In this document: positions 22,634 through 26,782 of the stretch, piece after piece | How positions within the stretch are numbered: position 1 is the first letter of the stretch | How the letters are laid out: each line of letters begins with the position of its first letter | NCBI GenBank assembly: GCA_943330925.2 | Contig: CALQJP020000005.1 | Span: 1 to 26,782 of the forward strand | Source: Chryseobacterium gleum | GTDB lineage: Bacteria; Bacteroidota; Bacteroidia; Flavobacteriales_D; Sanyastnellaceae | Direction: 5' to 3' | DNA: 26,782 nt | Notes under the pieces: model-generated | The model's database searches: none | What the model was told of the DNA's origin: nothing | What the model saw: only the letters and a program-made list of their open reading frames with translations | Made by a program: the position numbers and the translations under genes

Positions 22634-23779
22634 ATGGACAAGGAATTGTCTATTTTCGCAACAACCAACTACCAAACTACAACGGACGTGTCAGAGATTT
22701 TACGTGAGCTAATCGGGTCATTCAGTACAGCCTTCTTCTTAGTGCTTTTAGCAACCCCCTCCCTCATTAAGGTAGCCAAGCTGAAACACCTGGTCGACGA
22801 ACCAGGCGATGCACGCAAGCTGCACCGCAGATCGGTACCAACCATTGGAGGCATCATGATTTTCGCAGGAACCATTATCGGATATTGCCTCTGGTTTCCA
22901 TCGAAAGAAGGATGGATTCTGGGAAACAATTACTTTCCAATCGAAGCGCTCAACGAGTTCAAATACCTCGTGGCCTGCATGTTCATTCTGTTTTTCCTCG
23001 GACTAAAAGACGACATCATTGGTGTTTCTCCCGCGAAGAAATTGCTTGTGCACTTGCTTGTGGGGTTCATTCTGGTCTATGTAGCCAACATTCGAATAAC
23101 CCAGTTTTGGGGGTTGTTTGGAGTTGATGACCTGCCCTACTGGCTGAGCCTTTTCCTTTCGCTGTTTGTATATATCGTAATTGTAAACGCCATTAATCTG
23201 ATTGATGGCGTTGATGGACTTGCGGCCGGTTTCGGATTTATTGCCAGCATGGCATTTTCCTACTGGTTCTACAAAACAGGCGACCAACCGCTCGCATTGT
23301 TGGCAATTGGTTTAGCGGGAGCGTTGCTCGGATTTCTTGTCTATAATTTCCAACCCGCGAAGCTTTTTATGGGTGATTCAGGTTCGCTTATTATCGGACT
23401 CGTTCTCTTTGTACTTGCAGTGAAACTGATTGAGTTTCCGGTGAGTCGCATGCTCGTGAACATGGAACCTGTGCCGAAACCTGTGCTTACCATGGCCATT
23501 CTAGCCTACCCACTGGTCGATACGTTGCGCGTTTTCATTTTGCGCGCATTGAAAGGACGATCACCCTTTTCGGCCGATAAAAACCACATCCATCACAAGT
23601 TGCTGGCGATTGGTTTGAACCACCGACAAACGTGCTTTGTGTTATACGGTTTTTCCATTGGCATCATATTGCTCACATTCAAGAGCCCTGCCTATTCGCC
23701 CAATGTGAGCTTCCTATTGGTAATGTCGGTTGCGGTACTCACTCTTAACTCGGTATTCTTATTCAAAAACAAAGGCTGA
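22634..23779 (+). CDS. WecA/MraY-family sugar-phosphate transferase
   Basis: The enzyme would transfer a sugar-1-phosphate, in WecA GlcNAc-1-phosphate, from UDP-sugar to undecaprenyl phosphate, starting a lipid-linked glycan. The 381-residue protein has about ten helices. The family motifs are all present: DEPGDARKLHRRSVPTIGG (55-73), LKDD (D126, D127), NAINLIDGVDGLA (185-197), FMGDSG (245-250) and the basic loop SADKNHIHHKLL (313-324). The HIHH loop points to the WecA branch rather than MraY. Context with fucose synthase and a Wzi-like gene suggests O-antigen or capsule initiation. The start is 10 bp after the Wzi-like gene. Confidence 0.92.
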   Translation: MDKELSIFATTNYQTTTDVSEILRELIGSFSTAFFLVLLATPSLIKVAKLKHLVDEPGDARKLHRRSVPTIGGIMIFAGTIIGYCLWFPSKEGWILGNNYFPIEALNEFKYLVACMFILFFLGLKDDIIGVSPAKKLLVHLLVGFILVYVANIRITQFWGLFGVDDLPYWLSLFLSLFVYIVIVNAINLIDGVDGLAAGFGFIASMAFSYWFYKTGDQPLALLAIGLAGALLGFLVYNFQPAKLFMGDSGSLIIGLVLFVLAVKLIEFPVSRMLVNMEPVPKPVLTMAILAYPLVDTLRVFILRALKGRSPFSADKNHIHHKLLAIGLNHRQTCFVLYGFSIGIILLTFKSPAYSPNVSFLLVMSVAVLTLNSVFLFKNKG

Positions 23780-23804
23780 TCAACTTGGTTGGCCATCAGA
23801 CAGC

Positions 23805-24977
23805 ATGGGAAAAATTCTAATTATCGACGACGAACAAGCCATTCGCAAAGCACTCAAAGAAATTCTTGAATACGAATCGTTCGAAGTGACGGAAGCAGAA
23901 GACGGCCCCTCGGCGCTGAAGCTGGTTGAAAAAGAAACGTACGACCTCATTTTTTGCGACGTAAAAATGCCCCGCATGGATGGCATCGAAGTGCTCACTA
24001 AATTGAAAGAGCGTGGCACAGAAACACCTGTCGTAATTATCACCGGGCATGGCAACATCGAAACTGCTGTAGAATCGCTCAAAAAGGGCGCTTACGATTT
24101 CATTCAAAAACCACTCGACCTCAACCGCATTTTGGTTACGGTGCGAAACGCCTGCAACCAAAACTCGCTGCAGAAAGAAACAAAAACACTTCGCAAAAAA
24201 ATAGCCAAGGCACCTGCATTTCAAATCGTGGGCAAGAGCAATTCTATTGAGGAAATCAAAAAGATGATCGACACGGTAGCACCCACAGAAGCTCGTGTGC
24301 TCATCACAGGTGGCAATGGCTCGGGAAAGGAACTCGTAGCCCGGCAACTGCACGATAAAAGCGAGCGAGCAGCCGGTCCTTTTATCGAAGTGAATTGTGC
24401 GGCAATACCGACCGAGCTCATCGAAAGCGAACTCTTCGGGCATGAGAAGGGCTCCTTTACTTCGGCCATCAAAACACGACAAGGCAAATTCGAACTGGCC
24501 GATGGCGGTACACTTTTTCTCGACGAGATAGGCGATATGTCGCTGGCCGCTCAAGCGAAAGTGCTCAGGGCTTTGCAAGAAAGCAAAATCATCCGCGTGG
24601 GTGGCGACAAAGATTTTAAAGTGAACGTACGCGTGTTTGCTGCAACGAATAAAGACCTGCGCAAAGAAATCGAGGCGGGTAACTTCAGGGAAGACTTGTT
24701 CCATCGTCTCTCCGTAATCGTGATACGCGTGCCATCGCTCAGCGAGCGCAAGGAAGACATTCCACTGCTGGCCGAACACTTCTTGAATCTCATCGCTGAA
24801 GACTACGGGCAACCTGTAAAAGAAATTACAGCCGGAGCCCTAAAAGCCCTGCAAGAATTGAAGTGGACAGGCAACGTGCGCGAGTTCCGAAATGTGATGG
24901 AACGCCTGGTGATCTTGTCCGGCAAATCGATTGATGAAAAACTCGTGAAGGCTTACGCGGTGCCGAACTTTAGTTGA
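23805..24977 (+). CDS. Sigma-54 response regulator lacking a DNA-binding domain
   Basis: This 390-residue NtrC-type protein has a receiver domain (1-115) with D8/D9, phospho-acceptor D52 and K102. A AAA+ domain follows, with Walker A GGNGSGKE (167-174), Walker B GTLFLDEIGD (233-242) and arginine-finger candidates R293/R299. The sigma-54 contact loop reads GSFTSA (214-219) instead of GAFTGA. The protein stops soon after the AAA+ helical domain (ending AVPNFS), with no Fis-type HTH. Similar HTH-less activators are, from memory, common in Bacteroidetes. It should activate sigma-54 promoters without its own DNA site, after phosphorylation by an unlinked kinase. The ATG at 23805 gives the usual MGKILIIDDE start. 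The stop lies in the first unit of a heptamer repeat. Confidence 0.92.
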   Translation: MGKILIIDDEQAIRKALKEILEYESFEVTEAEDGPSALKLVEKETYDLIFCDVKMPRMDGIEVLTKLKERGTETPVVIITGHGNIETAVESLKKGAYDFIQKPLDLNRILVTVRNACNQNSLQKETKTLRKKIAKAPAFQIVGKSNSIEEIKKMIDTVAPTEARVLITGGNGSGKELVARQLHDKSERAAGPFIEVNCAAIPTELIESELFGHEKGSFTSAIKTRQGKFELADGGTLFLDEIGDMSLAAQAKVLRALQESKIIRVGGDKDFKVNVRVFAATNKDLRKEIEAGNFREDLFHRLSVIVIRVPSLSERKEDIPLLAEHFLNLIAEDYGQPVKEITAGALKALQELKWTGNVREFRNVMERLVILSGKSIDEKLVKAYAVPNFS

Positions 24978-25036
24978 AGGTTGGAGGTTGAAAGTTGAAG
25001 GTTGTCCCCTCGAATCCTGCAATCCTGTAATCCTAA
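24973..25036 (+). repeat. Short tandem repeats: four 7-mers then three 8-mers
   Basis: Units GTTGAAG, GTTGGAG, GTTGAAA and GTTGAAG (24973-25000) have a 7-bp period. The stop TGA of the response regulator (24975-24977) is part of the first unit. After GTTGTCCCCTCG, three 8-bp units AATCCTGC, AATCCTGT and AATCCTAA follow (25013-25036). CCCC at 25006 and GGGG at 25042 could pair around the 8-mers, but the stem is only four pairs. The word AATCCTGC also begins each 94-bp repeat at 1-283. Confidence 0.85.
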
Positions 25037-25112
25037 CAAACGGGGCCTCTTCCGCGAACTAAATTCACGCCGTTGTTCATATTCTAACTTCATTTTTGAC
25101 ATTGGTCGGATA

Positions 25113-25120
25113 TACCTTCG
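25113..25120 (+). promoter_or_regulatory. -7 promoter box of the helicase gene
   Basis: TACCTTCG (one mismatch to TAnnTTTG) lies 4 nt before the GTG at 25125. TTTG at 25095-25098 is 14 nt upstream, shorter than the usual spacing. Confidence 0.42.
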
Positions 25121-25124
25121 CGAG

Positions 25125-26782
25125 GTGAATACAGAAACGAATTTCCTATCCGAACTCAACGAAGCGCAGCGTGCAGCAGCGGCCCACGTGAATGGTCCGC
25201 TTATGGTTATCGCCGGTGCCGGCTCCGGTAAAACACGTGTCCTTACCTACCGTATTGCGCACCTCATACACCAAGGTGTCGATCCATTTCAAATTCTCGC
25301 CCTCACGTTTACGAATAAGGCGGCCAAAGAAATGAAATTGCGTATCGGCAAACTCGTGGGCGACCACGAAGCACGCAACATCTGGATGGGCACCTTCCAC
25401 TCCATCTTCGCTCGCATTCTTCGCATCGAATGCGAACGCATCAACTACCCGCGTACTTTTTCGATATACGATACAGCCGACTCGAAAAGCCTCATCAAAG
25501 ACATCATCAAAGAGATGGGACTCGACGATAAGATCTACAAGCCGGGCGTTGTTTACAACCGAATCTCTTCGAGCAAAAACAACCTCATTTCGGCTGCCGA
25601 TTATTTGAACGATGTGGAAATTCAAGCGGAAGACCGCACCACCGGAAAACCACAAATGGGCGAAATCTACAAGGCGTATAACCTGCGCTTGTTCAAAGCC
25701 GGTGCAATGGATTTCGATGATTTGTTGTTCAAGACGAATGAGCTTCTGCGCGACTTCCCCGACGTGCTGCATAAATACCAGCACAAGTTTCAATACATCC
25801 TGGTCGATGAGTATCAAGACACCAACTTCTCGCAGTACCTCATCATCAAACAACTCGGTGCGGCTTATGAAAACGTGTGTGTAGTAGGCGACGATGCACA
25901 AAGTATCTACGCGTTTCGAGGTGCCAACATTCAGAACATTCTCAACTTCCGAAAAGACTACCCGGAATATGCGCTCTACAAACTGGAGCAGAATTACCGC
26001 AGCACGAAAGTGATTGTGGAAGCGGCCAACTCGATTATTTCGAAGAACAAGGATCAGATTAAAAAGTCGGTATGGACAGCCAACGAAGAAGGCTCGCGCA
26101 TCAAAGTGCACAAAGCACTTACCGATAATGATGAAGGGAATTTCGTAGCGAATCAGATTTTCAGCATTCGCGCCGAAACAGCTGCCGACCCATCGCATTT
26201 TGCCATTCTCTACCGCACCAACGCGCAAAGCCGTTCCTTCGAAGAAGCCCTGCGCAAACTGAATATCCCTTACAAGATTTTTGGCGGATTGAGCTTCTAT
26301 CAGCGCAAGGAAGTGAAAGACCTCGTTGCCTATTACCGCCTCGTGTGCAACCCCAATGATGAGGAGTCGCTCAAGCGTGTAATCAACTACCCCAAGCGTG
26401 GCATCGGCGACACCACCATCAACAAACTGGTTGTTGGAGCAGCCGAAAGAGAAATCAGCATTTGGGAAATGATAGGCCGCGCGCACGAGGTAGGACTGAG
26501 TGGCGCCACCATGCACAAGGTAAATGAATTCGTATTGCTCATTCGCAGTTTTGCAGTGCAGCTCGAAGCGAAAAACGCATACGACCTCGGACATCAAATT
26601 GCATCTGAATCGGGCTTGCTGAAAGAGCTCTACAGCGACCGCACGCCAGAAGGTGTAGCGCGCTATGAAAACATTCAAGAGCTGCTCAACGGTATGAAGG
26701 AATTCTCCGACAAGCAAGACCCTGAATTCCCGGATCGAGTGCAGAACCTCGGTGACTTCCTCGTTGATATCGCGTTGCTCAC
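25125..26782 (+). CDS. UvrD/PcrA-family DNA helicase, cut by the window end
   Basis: This superfamily 1A 3'-5' helicase unwinds DNA in repair and replication restart. The visible 552 residues include the Q-motif region LNEAQRAA (11-18), Walker A AGAGSGKT (30-37), motif Ia LALTFTNKAAKEM, the acidic Walker B region LVDEYQDTN, motif III GDDAQSIYAFRGA and motif IV EQNYRST. The frame is open to the last base, so roughly 200 C-terminal residues are missing from the window if it has normal length. The start is GTG at 25125, preceded by GAGG but with a promoter-like box only 4 nt away. A long minus-strand frame over this region is its shadow. Confidence 0.93.
   Translation, partial: MNTETNFLSELNEAQRAAAAHVNGPLMVIAGAGSGKTRVLTYRIAHLIHQGVDPFQILALTFTNKAAKEMKLRIGKLVGDHEARNIWMGTFHSIFARILRIECERINYPRTFSIYDTADSKSLIKDIIKEMGLDDKIYKPGVVYNRISSSKNNLISAADYLNDVEIQAEDRTTGKPQMGEIYKAYNLRLFKAGAMDFDDLLFKTNELLRDFPDVLHKYQHKFQYILVDEYQDTNFSQYLIIKQLGAAYENVCVVGDDAQSIYAFRGANIQNILNFRKDYPEYALYKLEQNYRSTKVIVEAANSIISKNKDQIKKSVWTANEEGSRIKVHKALTDNDEGNFVANQIFSIRAETAADPSHFAILYRTNAQSRSFEEALRKLNIPYKIFGGLSFYQRKEVKDLVAYYRLVCNPNDEESLKRVINYPKRGIGDTTINKLVVGAAEREISIWEMIGRAHEVGLSGATMHKVNEFVLLIRSFAVQLEAKNAYDLGHQIASESGLLKELYSDRTPEGVARYENIQELLNGMKEFSDKQDPEFPDRVQNLGDFLVDIALL

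Noticed and set aside
23817..24812. A 331-codon open frame on the minus strand
   Set aside because: It is the antisense shadow of the sigma-54 response regulator; the translation is Cys/Phe/His-rich with no recognisable fold.
25006..25045. Terminator formed by CCCC and GGGG around the octamers
   Set aside because: Only four base pairs around a loop of about 32 nt, and no T-run follows.
25146..26717. A 523-codon open frame on the minus strand
   Set aside because: It lies fully antisense to the UvrD/PcrA gene, whose helicase motifs are intact. The antisense product is a Phe/Val/His-rich sequence without domains, the usual shadow of codon bias.

Overview
The window comes from the chromosome of a Bacteroidota (Bacteroidetes) bacterium. 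The evidence is an aerobic heme-copper oxidase gene set in the order usual for that phylum (ctaB, two subunit III genes, subunit IV, SCO proteins, DUF420), kynurenine 3-monooxygenase, a methylmalonyl-CoA epimerase, HTH-less sigma-54 activator architecture, and start-proximal -7 promoter motifs close to TAnnTTTG. The order-level placement cannot be settled from this sequence. No tRNA, rRNA, insertion sequence, integrase or CRISPR array was seen.

Layout. (1) 1-283: 94-bp tandem repeats at the 3' end of a minus-strand Wzi/RemB-like outer-membrane gene (242-1729). (2) 1825-7468: a cytochrome oxidase module on the plus strand. It holds heme O synthase, two subunit III proteins, subunit IV, a ligand-less SCO-like protein, a true SCO1, a DUF420 protein and a small CxxC membrane protein. 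A heptanucleotide array lies between the last two genes. (3) 7583-11215: an OmpA-family protein, then a TolC/HlyD pair with no inner-membrane pump gene beside it. (4) 11223-13777: tsaB, a ligand-less Rieske-like lipoprotein, a probable gene remnant, a secreted protein of unknown function and methylmalonyl-CoA epimerase. (5) 13781-17850, minus strand: a predicted outer-membrane protein, then the ruvC / trans-sulfuration enzyme / kmo cluster. (6) 17879-23779, plus strand: a family 2 glycosyltransferase, an OppC-like permease, GDP-L-fucose synthase, a second Wzi-like protein and a WecA-type sugar-phosphate transferase. This looks like part of a surface polysaccharide locus. (7) 23805-26782: a sigma-54 response regulator ending without an HTH, a repeat-bearing spacer, and a UvrD/PcrA helicase cut by the window edge.

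How the genes work together. The oxidase genes supply heme O, membrane subunits and probable copper-delivery proteins for an aa3/caa3-type terminal oxidase whose subunits I and II lie outside the window. Fucose synthase, WecA-type transferase, glycosyltransferase and Wzi-like protein fit synthesis and surface attachment of a fucose-containing polysaccharide. Coding density is high, with many 4-31 bp overlaps, and no stretch over 300 bp lacks a gene.

The most notable non-coding signals are two. Repeats at three gene 3' ends include the stop codon of the gene. TAnnTTyG promoter-like boxes sit only 4-19 nt before start codons. I found no clear new defence, mobile or RNA system; the best leads are the unusual oxidase assembly proteins and the repeat/gene-end relationship.
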